Positions 1 to 9,140 of a stretch of 64,000 nt of DNA are shown one piece after another. Below the pieces are notes generated by a model, which saw only the letters and a program-made list of their open reading frames with translations, was not told where the DNA came from and made no database searches. Within the stretch, counting starts at the first letter, position 1. Each line of letters opens with the position of its first letter. Made by a program: the position numbers and the translations under genes. This DNA comes from DASZVN01 sp035547055 (GTDB lineage Bacteria > Pseudomonadota > Alphaproteobacteria > Rhizobiales > Methylopilaceae), in the NCBI GenBank assembly GCA_035547055.1, contig DASZVN010000052.1, positions 1 through 64,000 on the forward strand. The letters run 5' to 3'.

Positions 1-130
1 GCTGACTGGCGTGCCCGTCGGTGCCGGGCGCGCCGTTCTTCGCTCCATGCCCGCGTTCGTCGTGCGGGAACCCAACGCGATCCCCGACGGCAAGATTACG
101 TGTTACCGCGAAGGCGGCGGGCTGTCGGCG

Positions 131-2572
131 TCAGGCCACCAGGAAATCCGCGTGCGTGAGCGTTGCGGGATGGTTGTCGAGGGTCGCGAACTGAACCGCG
201 TGGCCCTTGCCGCTTCCGTCGGCGTCGTAGAGCAGCGCGCCGGTCTGACTGTCGTAGATGATGTGCTGGTCCTGGGTCTCGGCCTTGCCGGTCGTGTTCT
301 CGACGAAGAATGCGGCGCCGAGCGTGCCGGTGCCGGTCAGGGCCCCGAACACCGCGCTGTCGAGCTGGATGTGGTCGTGGCCGTGAGCGAAGTCGGCGAT
401 GTGGTCGGCGTTCGCCGCAACGAGCTTGCTGTCGAAACGGAAGATGTCGTTGCCTTTGCCGCCCGTGAGAAGATCCTTGCCTGCGCCGCCGTCGAGGAGG
501 TCGTTGCCCGCGCCACCGAGCAGCGTGTCGTTTCCCGCCGCGCCGCTCAGGTGATTGGCCGCGGCGTTGCCGGTGACGACGTTGGCGGCGCCGTTGCCGG
601 TGCCGTCGAGCGCCGCCTTGCCCGTCAGGGTCAGGTTCTCGACATTGCGCGACAGCGTGAAGTCGACGGATGCCCGGACGAGGTCGATGCCGTTGCCCTT
701 GGCCTCGACGACGGCGTCGTGGGGGTCGTCGACGACGTAGGTGTCGTTCCCTTTCCCGCCGGCCATGCGATCGGCGCCCGCGCCGCCGTCCAGCGTGTCG
801 TTGCCCGCGCCGCCGTTCAGGGTGTCGTCGCCGCGCCCGCCATGGAGGACGTCGTTGCCGCCGCCGCCCGACAGGGCGTTGGCGGCGCCGTTGCCGGTGA
901 TCGTGTTGTTGAGTCCGTTGCCAGTGCCCGAGATCGCTGCCGGGCCGGTCAGGGTGAGATTCTCGACATTGGCGCCGAGATGGTAGGCGATCGTGCTGCG
1001 CACGAGGTCGGTGCCGGCGTCCGGCCGCTCGAACACGACGTCGGCGATGCTGTTCACGACATAGGTGTCGTTGCCGTTGCCGCCGTCCATCAGGGCCGCG
1101 CCGCTCCCGGCGCGGAGCGTGTCGGCGCCGGCATTGCCGTAGAGGTGGCTCGCGCCGGCGCCACCGGTGAGCACGTCGGCCCCGCCGCCGCCGTCGATCC
1201 AGGTGGCGTGGGCGGCGTCGGCCGTGCTCTTGATGGTGTCGGCGCGGTCGCCGCCGGTCATGACGAAGTCGCCATCGGCGTTGACGACGTAGCGCTGTAC
1301 GAAATCGCCCGACTCGCTCCCCACGGCCCGGCTCTGGTCGTGCCAGCTCACATAGACCGAGCCGTCGGCGGCGACGGATAGCCCCTGCAGGGTCTGGTCG
1401 CCGCCGCCGGAGGCGACGGAGACGTCGCTCTGGATGTTGCCCTGGGCGTCGACGATGGCGAGGCGGGTGTCCTGGCCGTGATCGTCGCCGACGGTCTGGT
1501 AGCCCATGGCGAAGCCGCCGCCGGGCAGGGCGGCGAGCTTGACGCCGGCGTCGACGAACTGCTCGTCGCGGTCGAGCAGGATGATGGGGTCCGTCCTGGC
1601 GGAGCCGTCGTCGTTGAAGAAGCGGACTTCGGTATGGACCTGCGCCGGGTTGACGGTGAAGTCCTGCATGCTGAAGACCACCGCAAAGCCGCCGCCGGCA
1701 AGCGCCACCGCCTCCGGGCGGGCCTCATGGTAGGCCTGCACCTCGGAATCCGCCGGCGGGAGCGTGTTGCCGTCGACCTGGATGACGGAGGAGATTCCGG
1801 TCGGCGTCACGATCCGCATCGAGATCGCCCAGACGGCCGACACGTCCGGCGAGTTGCCGTTCGGGCCGTTGACGAAGGTGTAGTAGTCGCGGTCGATGTA
1901 CGGCACGACGACGGAGCCGTTGTCGAGCGTCGCGGGCGCGCCCGAGCGCTGCTCGCCGGCGGTGGCATCATAGGGGCCGGCGAACGGGCCCGGCGCCTCC
2001 TTGGTTCCGGCGACGAGGTTGGTATCGGCTCCGACGGTGCCGTGGGCATCGACGAAGACACCGCGGACGTCGTCGTCCTCGATCGCGCTGTTGTCGTTCG
2101 GGTGGGCGTCGTTCTGGACGAGCGGATTGAAGCTCGTCGAGGACGCGCTGGTGTCGGTGTAGTCGACGTAATAGCCGCCGCCCGTGGTCGCGGTCGCGAA
2201 CAACTCGGACTGGGTCCCGTCGGTCACGCCGTTGACGTGGACGAAGTCGGTCGCCGGGGTGCCGTCGGCATGATAGCTGCGCGCCCAGATGTCGTCGGCG
2301 CCGTAGAGGTTCTCCTGGAAGAGCACCGCGAAGCCGCCATTGCTGAGCGCCAGGACGGCGTCGGACCCGAACGGAAGGTTCGGCGGCACGTCGACGTGGA
2401 TGGTGCCGAGCAGCTCGCCGTCGGCGGCGAAGTGCTGGTAGCTGAGGCCGGTCGAATTGGACTGGCCGCCGAGCACGACCGAGCCGTCGGTCAGGACCGC
2501 GAGGTTGCCGGCCGACTGCGAGCCGAACTGGGCGGCGGCGATTTCATGTCCGAAGGCGGTCAGGGCCATCAT
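131..2572 (-). CDS. RTX (hemolysin-type) calcium-binding secreted protein
   Basis: A protein of about 813 residues built like type I-secreted RTX proteins. The N-terminal 430 residues carry repeated GGFAV- and DGSV-type segments that suggest a beta-propeller or adhesin-like fold. Residues roughly 440-700 hold arrays of the calcium-binding nonapeptide GGxGxDxxx, for example GGGGNDVLHGGRGDDTLNGG. The last 110 residues, ending in DFLVA, resemble a serralysin-type C-terminal domain with the uncleaved type I secretion signal. The frame is open from 2656, but paired ATGs at 2572 and 2569 follow a GGAG, so one of these is the likelier start. No cognate ABC/MFP/TolC exporter is visible. The substrate or binding target cannot be told from the sequence. 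Confidence 0.88.
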   Translation of the reverse strand: MMALTAFGHEIAAAQFGSQSAGNLAVLTDGSVVLGGQSNSTGLSYQHFAADGELLGTIHVDVPPNLPFGSDAVLALSNGGFAVLFQENLYGADDIWARSYHADGTPATDFVHVNGVTDGTQSELFATATTGGGYYVDYTDTSASSTSFNPLVQNDAHPNDNSAIEDDDVRGVFVDAHGTVGADTNLVAGTKEAPGPFAGPYDATAGEQRSGAPATLDNGSVVVPYIDRDYYTFVNGPNGNSPDVSAVWAISMRIVTPTGISSVIQVDGNTLPPADSEVQAYHEARPEAVALAGGGFAVVFSMQDFTVNPAQVHTEVRFFNDDGSARTDPIILLDRDEQFVDAGVKLAALPGGGFAMGYQTVGDDHGQDTRLAIVDAQGNIQSDVSVASGGGDQTLQGLSVAADGSVYVSWHDQSRAVGSESGDFVQRYVVNADGDFVMTGGDRADTIKSTADAAHATWIDGGGGADVLTGGAGASHLYGNAGADTLRAGSGAALMDGGNGNDTYVVNSIADVVFERPDAGTDLVRSTIAYHLGANVENLTLTGPAAISGTGNGLNNTITGNGAANALSGGGGNDVLHGGRGDDTLNGGAGNDTLDGGAGADRMAGGKGNDTYVVDDPHDAVVEAKGNGIDLVRASVDFTLSRNVENLTLTGKAALDGTGNGAANVVTGNAAANHLSGAAGNDTLLGGAGNDLLDGGAGKDLLTGGKGNDIFRFDSKLVAANADHIADFAHGHDHIQLDSAVFGALTGTGTLGAAFFVENTTGKAETQDQHIIYDSQTGALLYDADGSGKGHAVQFATLDNHPATLTHADFLVA
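433..1084 (-). repeat. Tandem internal repeat units in the RTX gene
   Basis: The segment encoding GNDTYVV, then NVENLTLTG, then a run of GGxGxD nonapeptides occurs at 1055-1084 and again at 731-760, a 324-bp (108-codon) period. A shorter, more diverged copy (GNDIFRF) sits at 433-462. This looks like in-frame module duplication, as is common in RTX genes. Confidence 0.75.
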
Positions 2573-2824
2573 CTGCTCCGTTTGCACGCTGTCCGGGCAG
2601 CCGAAGGCGGCAGCCTGGGCACGGGACGCCCGGAACCCTGTCCGTCGCGCCCGCATAAAATGCAGTGCAATTTGTCATGGGGATTTGCGGCTTGTCTCCA
2701 CCCCGAATGGGGTGGATTTCGGTTTCAGGCCAGCTTCGGCAAGATGCGCGCCATGCCGCTGCGGTTGACTTGACGGCGCGGCAGAAGAAAATCCCACTGC
2801 TGCTCTTTGGACGAGGAAACGACG

Positions 2825-3973
2825 ATGGCGCGGGGGCCGACGGCCGACGCGGTGTTCGCGGCGACGCTGTCCGACCTAGTTGGCGATATCTACGATTGCG
2901 CGCTCGACCCGACGCGCTGGCCCGAGGCGCTCGCTGCCATCAGCGCCTTCGTCGGCGGCAACCGCGTGCGCTTGTTCCTGTTCAACGCCGACCCCGCCGC
3001 GCCTGGCGACGGCGACAGTATCGGCGTGGACCGGGCCTTCAACCGCGCGTTCGACCGGGACGCCGAGACGCTCGCCAGCATCAAGTACGGCTTCGTCGTG
3101 GCCGAGATGGACAAGGCCGTGACGCTCGCCGAGATCCTCGGCACGTCGGGCGGCCGCGACGTGAACGGCCGCCTGCCCCGCGACAATCGCTTCTGGCGCG
3201 AGTGGATGGAGGCGCGGGGCGCGCACGACGCGCTGGCGGTGCTGGCCTTCAAGACGGCCGAGCGCTTCGGCGGGCTGGCGATGACCCGCTCGGCGCCGCT
3301 GCCGCCCTTCGGGCCGGAGGACAAGCGGAAGATGGGACTGGTCGCGCCGCACGTACGGCGCGCGCTGACGATCTCCGACCTGATCGGCCGGCGCACGCTG
3401 GCGGGGGCGCGGTTCGCCGAGATCATCGACGCGCTGGCCACGCCCATCGCGATCGTCGACCGGACGGGCAAGATCGAACACATGAACCCGGCCGCGGCGA
3501 AGCTGGTCGAGACGAAGGCCATCCCGATCCGGGACGGCCTGCTGCCGGCGGCGACACCGGACCTCTGCGACGCGCAGGGCCGGACCGTCGCGCTGCAGGA
3601 CGCGGCCGGGCCGGGCCTCATCGCCACCTTGCTGCCGCTTGGCGCGGCAGCCGGCGCGCGCAACGGCTCGACAGCGGTCTTCTTCCATCGCGCGGGCGAG
3701 CCGGCGCAGGTGCCGGGTGAAGCCTTCGCGAAGCTCTATGGTCTGACCGGAACCGAGCTGCGCATCGCCCTGTTGCTGGCCGAGGGAGCAGGGGTAGTCC
3801 AGATCGCGGACCGTCTTGGAAGTGCGCCCGACACCGTCCGCTGGCACCTGAAGAACCTGCGCGCCAAGACGGGCCGCTCCCGCGTCGCCGATCTGGCGCG
3901 GCTCGCCAGGGAGGCCGCTTCGCCCCTGCTGGCCGAACGAATCGACGCGACGGCCGGGCGGCCCCGTCCATAA
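2825..3973 (+). CDS. LuxR-type helix-turn-helix transcriptional regulator
   Basis: Cytoplasmic regulator of about 382 residues. The N-terminal part (IYDCALDPTRWPEALAAI) matches the long LuxR-type regulators that begin with this segment. The middle (DALATPIAIVDRTGKIEHMN) resembles a PAS sensor. The last 65 residues form a LuxR HTH (LTGTELRIALLLAEGAGVVQ, then IADRLGSAPDTVRWHLKNLR). A TTG six codons upstream is in frame, but ATG 2825 sits eight bases after GAGGA and is preferred. The gene is divergent from the RTX gene and lies 500 bp upstream of a binding-protein gene. Its target is unknown. Confidence 0.85.
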   Translation: MARGPTADAVFAATLSDLVGDIYDCALDPTRWPEALAAISAFVGGNRVRLFLFNADPAAPGDGDSIGVDRAFNRAFDRDAETLASIKYGFVVAEMDKAVTLAEILGTSGGRDVNGRLPRDNRFWREWMEARGAHDALAVLAFKTAERFGGLAMTRSAPLPPFGPEDKRKMGLVAPHVRRALTISDLIGRRTLAGARFAEIIDALATPIAIVDRTGKIEHMNPAAAKLVETKAIPIRDGLLPAATPDLCDAQGRTVALQDAAGPGLIATLLPLGAAAGARNGSTAVFFHRAGEPAQVPGEAFAKLYGLTGTELRIALLLAEGAGVVQIADRLGSAPDTVRWHLKNLRAKTGRSRVADLARLAREAASPLLAERIDATAGRPRP

Positions 3974-4477
3974 GGATTTCGGCGGGCGGCAAGCCCGTCG
4001 CCAGGGCGCAGGTTCGTTCGGGGTGGCGTCCTAAGAACGATGGGCAACTCGGAGGGCAGGCACGCCCAGTTGAGGGCAAATTTGCATTGCGCGGCCCCGG
4101 CGATGGGCCGCCGCGTGTAGTCTAAGGATTTGTACGGTGGCTCCCGGCGCTTCAGGACTGGACTAAAGCTTGTCTCGCGCCGATCGGCCTTCAGCCTCGC
4201 TCCACGGCGGCATCGCCCCGGCGTTGGTCGGAGGCCAGCGCAGCGCGTGCGTCACGCCGCCCGTCTTGTCGCGGACGAGCCCGATCGTCGCCCGCCGAGG
4301 TCCGGCTTGGCAGGCCGTGAGGAGGAGCCCTGGGGGCCGGCGGCCGAAGCGGAGATCGATCCCGCCGAAGGGCTTGAGCGCGCATTGCGGATTCTCGGCG
4401 GTGGTTCTTGCAGCTTCCTATTGGCGCGACTGCGCCGATATGACAGTGAATAAAAAGAGATGTCGGGAGGGGCTGGA
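3974..4477. other. Intergenic region upstream of the family-5 binding protein
   Basis: No convincing gene in 504 bp. Two inverted repeats are visible: a 7-bp stem GCGGCCC/GGGCCGC at 4091-4111 without a T tract, and GGCGC-GACT-GCGCC at 4423-4436, just upstream of the binding-protein start, which could be an operator. The last 50 bases are relatively A/T rich. Confidence 0.4.
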
Positions 4478-6010
4478 ATGAGCGGTATCACGAGGCGGGA
4501 TTTCAACGCCGGTGCGCTGAGCTTGGCGGCACTGTCCGCTGCCGGGACGGGCGCCCATGCGCAAGAAAGTGGCCGGCCCTTCACGGTGGCATTGGCCGAG
4601 GAGCCGGATACCCTTGATCCCATCCTCTCCAACGACACGCCGATCGTCTGGGTCTCGCTGCTCAACATCGTCGAGCCGCTGGTGGGCATCGGCACCGACG
4701 GCAACATAAGGCCCGGTGTTGCCACGTGGCACGCCTCCGACGACGGCAAGACGATCGAGTTCAAGATACGCGAAGGCGTCATATTTCACTCGGGCGATCC
4801 ACTGACCGCCGATGACCTCGCCTTCAGCCACGCTCGTTCGCTGGCGAAGAACCCATTCTACAAGCGTCATGCCCACGCGGTGGAAGGCTTCGAGGTGGTC
4901 GACCGGCAGACGTTCCGAATTCGCTTCAGCGCGCCCGACGCGGCTTATCTTCCGACCCGCGCATTCCTGGTGGAATCGAAGGCCTACCACGACCGTGTCG
5001 GCGAGGAGGCCTTCGTCAAGCATCCGGTGGGCACCGGCCCCTACAAGTTTGCCGGGTACGCATTCGGAGAGCATCTCGACTTTGCCGCCTTCGACCGTTA
5101 CTGGGGCGGCGCTCCGCAGATCAAGCGGGCGCGTTTCATCTTCGTCAAGGACGACACGACGCGGCTTGCGAAGTTGCGCGCCGGCGAGGCCGACCTCATC
5201 CTCGGCACGCCTTTTCCCGCCGTGAAATCTCTGGAGGAAGCGGGCTTCCATATCGAGCGCGTGCCGGTCAATCCGAGTGTCGGGCTCTATTTCGACCTGT
5301 TCAATACCAAGATGCCATGGGGCGATCTGCGCGTGCGCCAAGCCATGGCCTATGCCATCGACGGCGAGGCCATCGTCAAGGGCCTTCTTCAGGGCATGCC
5401 CACGCGCTACCCGTGGCTGGCGCCGGGCGAAATCGGCTATGATCCGTCGCTCAAATTCTATCCCTACGACCCCGCCAAGGCCAAGGCGCTTCTGAAAGAA
5501 GCGGGCTACGCCAACGGCTTTACGATCCCGCTGTATTATTCAGAAGGGCAGTATTACGGCATTCGGCAGACGGTCGAAGCGGTAGCCCTGTACTTTCACG
5601 CGATCGGGATCAAGGCTGAGCCGAGGGGCCACGAAGTCATCGACCTCATCAAGCTGATCCGCAAGGCGCACACCGACCCGTCGGTGCCGTTTGCGGCGGT
5701 GTTTGCCAATTACGTCGCGAATACCGCCTCGCCGGTCGATGCCCTCGGCCTCAGCTTCTGGTCGAAGTCGCCGTTCGCCATGTACGACAACCCGGCGTTC
5801 GACCGGCCCTACGAGGAGGCCAAGCGCACCCTCGACGACACCAAGCGCGGTGATCTGATACGCCAGGCCATCAAAGTGCTCGATCACGACAAGATCATCT
5901 ATACGCTGTGGGACAACGTGGACGTCTACGCGATGAGCGCGAAGGTGCGCTTCAAGCCGACGCACAAGTCTCTGCCGATGCTTCTCATCGACGATATGCA
6001 CGTGTCGTGA
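4478..6010 (+). CDS. ABC transporter substrate-binding protein, family 5 (peptide/opine type)
   Basis: Periplasmic binding protein of about 510 residues, the usual size for SBP family 5 (DppA/OppA/NikA-like). A Tat-type signal (TRRDFN, hydrophobic core, cleavage near AHAQ) begins the protein. It is followed by hallmark segments EEPDTLDPILSNDTP, GKTIEFKIREGVIFHSGDP and PVGTGPYKF. An upstream in-frame ATG at 4460 exists, but 4478 follows GGAGGGG at good spacing. No permease or ATPase of this family is in the window, so it is an orphan here. Its stop overlaps the GTG start of the next gene (GTGA), so the two are translationally coupled. The ligand is unknown. Confidence 0.9.
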   Translation: MSGITRRDFNAGALSLAALSAAGTGAHAQESGRPFTVALAEEPDTLDPILSNDTPIVWVSLLNIVEPLVGIGTDGNIRPGVATWHASDDGKTIEFKIREGVIFHSGDPLTADDLAFSHARSLAKNPFYKRHAHAVEGFEVVDRQTFRIRFSAPDAAYLPTRAFLVESKAYHDRVGEEAFVKHPVGTGPYKFAGYAFGEHLDFAAFDRYWGGAPQIKRARFIFVKDDTTRLAKLRAGEADLILGTPFPAVKSLEEAGFHIERVPVNPSVGLYFDLFNTKMPWGDLRVRQAMAYAIDGEAIVKGLLQGMPTRYPWLAPGEIGYDPSLKFYPYDPAKAKALLKEAGYANGFTIPLYYSEGQYYGIRQTVEAVALYFHAIGIKAEPRGHEVIDLIKLIRKAHTDPSVPFAAVFANYVANTASPVDALGLSFWSKSPFAMYDNPAFDRPYEEAKRTLDDTKRGDLIRQAIKVLDHDKIIYTLWDNVDVYAMSAKVRFKPTHKSLPMLLIDDMHVS

Positions 6011-7611
6011 GCGCGGAGCCGACAGCGCCCGCGGTCTACGAGGTCCGTGATCCCCGCGGCGCGCGCCATCCGGTGCGCCGCGTTCCGCTCGCCCGCCGAC
6101 CGGCGCATCTCGCCGGGCGCACGCTGGTCCTGATCAATTCCATGCCGCATGGGTCGAACATGGAAGAGGTCATCGACCGTGCCGCGGCCATGATTCCCGT
6201 GCGCTGTCCCGGTGCGGCGGTGCGGCGTCTCAACCGCGGCCTCAACTACATGGACGACGATGCCGCGCAGCGCGCCGAGATCGTCGCAGCCGGCGAATTG
6301 GTCGTCTATTTTGGCAGCCCGACCAGCGCGCTGACCCAAGTCGCTTACGGCTATCTGGCGGCGCTCGAACGTGACGGCGTTGCCTCCGTCTTCATCGGTT
6401 TCGATGCCGTTGCGGGGTTCGGCGCGGCTGCCCGGGAGCGCATCGGCGCGCCGATCCGCGACGTCATGATCCCGTATCCCGTCAGGCCGAATTCCGAGGC
6501 GGTCGGCACCGCGATCGAGGCCGCTCTCGATGCGTTGACGCGCCCGCTGACGAATGAGGAGCAGGCGATCGGCCTGAGCGAGCCGCCGTCGCCGCCGCGC
6601 ATCGCATGCCGTGGCGACCTCGCCGCCGTTCAGCACCATTTCGCGGCGGAGGGCTGGACCGACGGCCTGCCGATCATCCCGCCCACCGAGGAGGCGGTGG
6701 CGGCGATGCTGGCAGGCACCAGCCACCGGCCCGACGAGATTGTCGCGCCGTCGATGCCGCCCGAGGGCTGGCGCGCCGACGTCGAGGCGGTGGCGATCAA
6801 CGCGGTAATGGCCGGCGCCGCACCATGCCACCTGCCGATCCTGCTCGCGGCGGTCGAGGCATTCGCAGGCGGGCCCAGCGCCTTCAACGTGCGCTCCGGC
6901 AACTCGTTTTCCTATCTGCAGTTGGTTGGTGGCCCGATCGCCCGCGAAGTCGGCATGAACGGCGGCGACAATGCGCTCGGCCCGGGCAATCGCGCCAATG
7001 CGGTGATCGGCCGGGCGTTGAACCTGTTCATCCGCAACCTCGGCGGCGGCCGCGTCGGCACCAACATCGCGAATGTCCAAGGCAACATGGCGATGCTGTC
7101 GGGCGCATTCACCGAAAACGAGGCGAGCCCGTGGCCGCCGTTCCATGTCAGCCAGGGTTTCGGGCCGGAAGACAGCACGCTGTCATTGTTCGCCGGGGGC
7201 TGGTCGCACACCGGCAACTTCATGCTCGACGGCTTCGACCTGCTGGCGCGCAGCCTGGCCACCTTCGAAATGCCCAACGGCGCCGTGGTCCTCATCAGCG
7301 CCGCGCGGGCCGCGCAGGCCCACCTCAGCGGCCTTTCCCGGGAGGATGTCGCGGAAACGATCTGGCGGGCGGCCCGGCTGCCCCTGGGCGAGTTCCGGCG
7401 GTCGGCCTATTTCGACGGTCTCATCACCACGCGAATCCGCCGGGACGGCACGTGGCCGGCGGACTACCTGACGCGCCCCGACGGCGACGAGGTCCCGGTA
7501 TTCCCGCGTGGCACGATTGCAGTGGCGGTAGTGGGCGGCCTTTCGGCGCCCGTGATGCAGGGCTGGAAAGCCGCTCACCAGAGTTCCGTCTCGATCGATC
7601 GGTGGCGCTGA
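6007..7611 (+). CDS. UGSC-family-like protein with degenerate motif, fused to a C-terminal domain of unknown function
   Basis: About 534 residues from a GTG that overlaps the upstream stop. The N-terminal 190 residues resemble the UGSC (seleno)protein family: the segment VVYFGSPTSALTQVAYGYLA lies where family members carry U/C-G-S-C-T-S. Here Sec/Cys is replaced by Phe and the second Cys by Pro, so thiol/selenol redox chemistry at that site looks lost. From about residue 205 a second domain begins (EGWTDGLPIIPPTEEAV, later GGGRVGTNIANVQGNMAML) that I know only as a conserved companion domain of unknown function. Coupling to the binding protein suggests a role with its ligand. The family assignment rests on motif similarity only. 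Confidence 0.6.
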   Translation: MSAEPTAPAVYEVRDPRGARHPVRRVPLARRPAHLAGRTLVLINSMPHGSNMEEVIDRAAAMIPVRCPGAAVRRLNRGLNYMDDDAAQRAEIVAAGELVVYFGSPTSALTQVAYGYLAALERDGVASVFIGFDAVAGFGAAARERIGAPIRDVMIPYPVRPNSEAVGTAIEAALDALTRPLTNEEQAIGLSEPPSPPRIACRGDLAAVQHHFAAEGWTDGLPIIPPTEEAVAAMLAGTSHRPDEIVAPSMPPEGWRADVEAVAINAVMAGAAPCHLPILLAAVEAFAGGPSAFNVRSGNSFSYLQLVGGPIAREVGMNGGDNALGPGNRANAVIGRALNLFIRNLGGGRVGTNIANVQGNMAMLSGAFTENEASPWPPFHVSQGFGPEDSTLSLFAGGWSHTGNFMLDGFDLLARSLATFEMPNGAVVLISAARAAQAHLSGLSREDVAETIWRAARLPLGEFRRSAYFDGLITTRIRRDGTWPADYLTRPDGDEVPVFPRGTIAVAVVGGLSAPVMQGWKAAHQSSVSIDRWR

Positions 7612-7643
7612 GACGACGGCGCTGCCTATCGCCGTGCGTCGTC
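7612..7643. terminator. Possible bidirectional terminator hairpin between convergent genes
   Basis: GACGACGGCG at 7612-7621 can pair with CGCC (7630-7633) and GTCGTC (7638-7643), leaving an 8-base loop and a 4-base bulge. It lies in the 54-bp gap between a plus-strand and a minus-strand gene. There is no T tract, so termination is only suggested by position. Confidence 0.35.
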
Positions 7644-7665
7644 CGCGACCGGCGCGGGATGTTCG

Positions 7666-9129
7666 TCACCGGGCAAAATCGGGCGGGGGCTGAAAGCCGC
7701 CGAACTCTCGCTCGATCAGCGCGGCGAAGCCGATGGTGGTGCGGTCGTCGAACGGCGCGCCCATGATTTGCACGCCGATCGGCAGGCCCTCGGGGGACAG
7801 GCCGTTCGGCGCGACCGTCGCAGGCAGGCCCGCCAGGGTTGCGACGCCCGGCCAGACGAGCTGGTCGACGAAGGTGATTTCCTGGTTGTCGATCACGATG
7901 CGCTTGTCGTCCTGCTCGATGCCGAGCATGTGGGGAAAGGCCGGCGTCGAAAGCGGCGGGCTCAGCACGACATCCCAGTCTTGGAACAGCTCGCGCCACT
8001 GCCGCCGGATGCGCGCGCGCCGGTCGTCAAGCGCCACCCACTCGCGGTGCGGGAGGTTGATGTTGCGCAGGCGGATCGCTTTCAAGCTGCCGTCGCCGGG
8101 GTCCAGCCCCGCGGCGGCTTCCTCGATCCGGCGGCGGGCATCCGGCGGCATCCGGTTGTTGGTCTCCGCGCCGAGGAGCTGGATGTAGACGCGGCCTGCC
8201 TCGGCGAGGTCCGGCAGGCCGGAGCTCGACCGCCCAACCGCAGCGCCGAGCCCAGCGAGGTCGTCGGCGAGGCGGGCGACGGCGTCGCGCAGCACGCGGG
8301 CGGTCGGTACCAGCGGATGCTCGTCCACGACGAGGATGCGAAAATCCTTGAGGGCGCGGTGCCGCGGGGCCGGCAGGGCGAGGCGATAGCCCTGCGCCAT
8401 GTCGGCGTCTGGCCCGGCGAGGATGCCGAGCGCGAGGTCGAGATCGGAGGCGGTGCGCGCCAGCGGGCCGCAGACGCTGAGGTCCGACGTGCGTTCGACG
8501 CCCGGCAGGGCGTGGCCCTGCGGCGGCACGATGCCATAGGTCGGTTTGTGGCCGAACACGCCGCAGAAATGCGCCGGCACCCGGATCGACCCTCCGATGT
8601 CGGACCCGATTTCAAGGGGCACGAAGCCCGCCGCCAGCGCCGCCGCCGAGCCGCCCGACGAGCCGCCGGGAGAACGGGCGAGGTCCCACGGATTATGCGT
8701 CAGCCCGTAGATCGGGTTGTGGCTTTGCCAGTCGGCGAGCGCGACCGGCACGTTGGTCTTGCCGACGATGACGGCGCCGGCCGCCTTCAGGCGCGAGACG
8801 GCGAGCGAGTCCGACGTCGCCCGGTTGTCGCGGTGCTCGGGAAAGCCCCATGTTTGCGGCAGTCCGGCGACGTTATAGGATTCCTTGACCGTCATCGGCA
8901 CGCCGAGGAGTGGCCGCTCGTCATCGGGCGCCCGCCCGCGGTCGAGCGCGCGGGCGGCGTCGCGGGCCCGCTCGAAGTCACGCACCACCACCGCGTTGAT
9001 GGCGCCGTCGAGCGCCTCGATTCGGGCAATCGCGGCCTCGGTCGCCTCGAGCGCGGAGATGTCGCCGCTGCGCACGCGTGCCGCCGTGGCGGCAGCGCTC
9101 AGAAAGGGCGGTTTGTCGATCGCAGCCAT
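7666..9129 (-). CDS. Amidase (amidase-signature family)
   Basis: A 487-residue cytoplasmic amidase-signature enzyme that hydrolyses a carboxylic amide to acid and ammonia. The Ser-cisSer-Lys triad is visible: Lys in GVPMTVKESYNVAG, cis-Ser in SPGGSSGGSAAA, nucleophile Ser in GSDIGGSIRVPA. The open frame extends far upstream into the neighbouring amidase gene in another phase, but the ATG at 9129 starts the conserved N-terminus and lies 11 bases after the upstream stop. It is the last gene of the minus-strand cluster with a NitT/TauT-type importer. Its substrate cannot be read from the sequence. Confidence 0.92.
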   Translation of the reverse strand: MAAIDKPPFLSAAATAARVRSGDISALEATEAAIARIEALDGAINAVVVRDFERARDAARALDRGRAPDDERPLLGVPMTVKESYNVAGLPQTWGFPEHRDNRATSDSLAVSRLKAAGAVIVGKTNVPVALADWQSHNPIYGLTHNPWDLARSPGGSSGGSAAALAAGFVPLEIGSDIGGSIRVPAHFCGVFGHKPTYGIVPPQGHALPGVERTSDLSVCGPLARTASDLDLALGILAGPDADMAQGYRLALPAPRHRALKDFRILVVDEHPLVPTARVLRDAVARLADDLAGLGAAVGRSSSGLPDLAEAGRVYIQLLGAETNNRMPPDARRRIEEAAAGLDPGDGSLKAIRLRNINLPHREWVALDDRRARIRRQWRELFQDWDVVLSPPLSTPAFPHMLGIEQDDKRIVIDNQEITFVDQLVWPGVATLAGLPATVAPNGLSPEGLPIGVQIMGAPFDDRTTIGFAALIEREFGGFQPPPDFAR

Positions 9130-9140
9130 GGGTTTTCCCG

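Noticed and set aside
433..1084. Repetitive DNA as a possible CRISPR or tandem non-coding repeat
   Set aside because: The repeats are codon-phased and encode RTX nonapeptides.
11..1381. A 456-codon plus-strand frame at the window start
   Set aside because: Antisense to the RTX repeats; its Val/Ala/Gly-rich repetitive sequence is the mirror of GGxGxD codons. Bases 1-130 show no recognisable gene.
6301..6345. Possible selenocysteine codon in the UGSC-like protein
   Set aside because: The motif position encodes Phe and no in-frame TGA is present.
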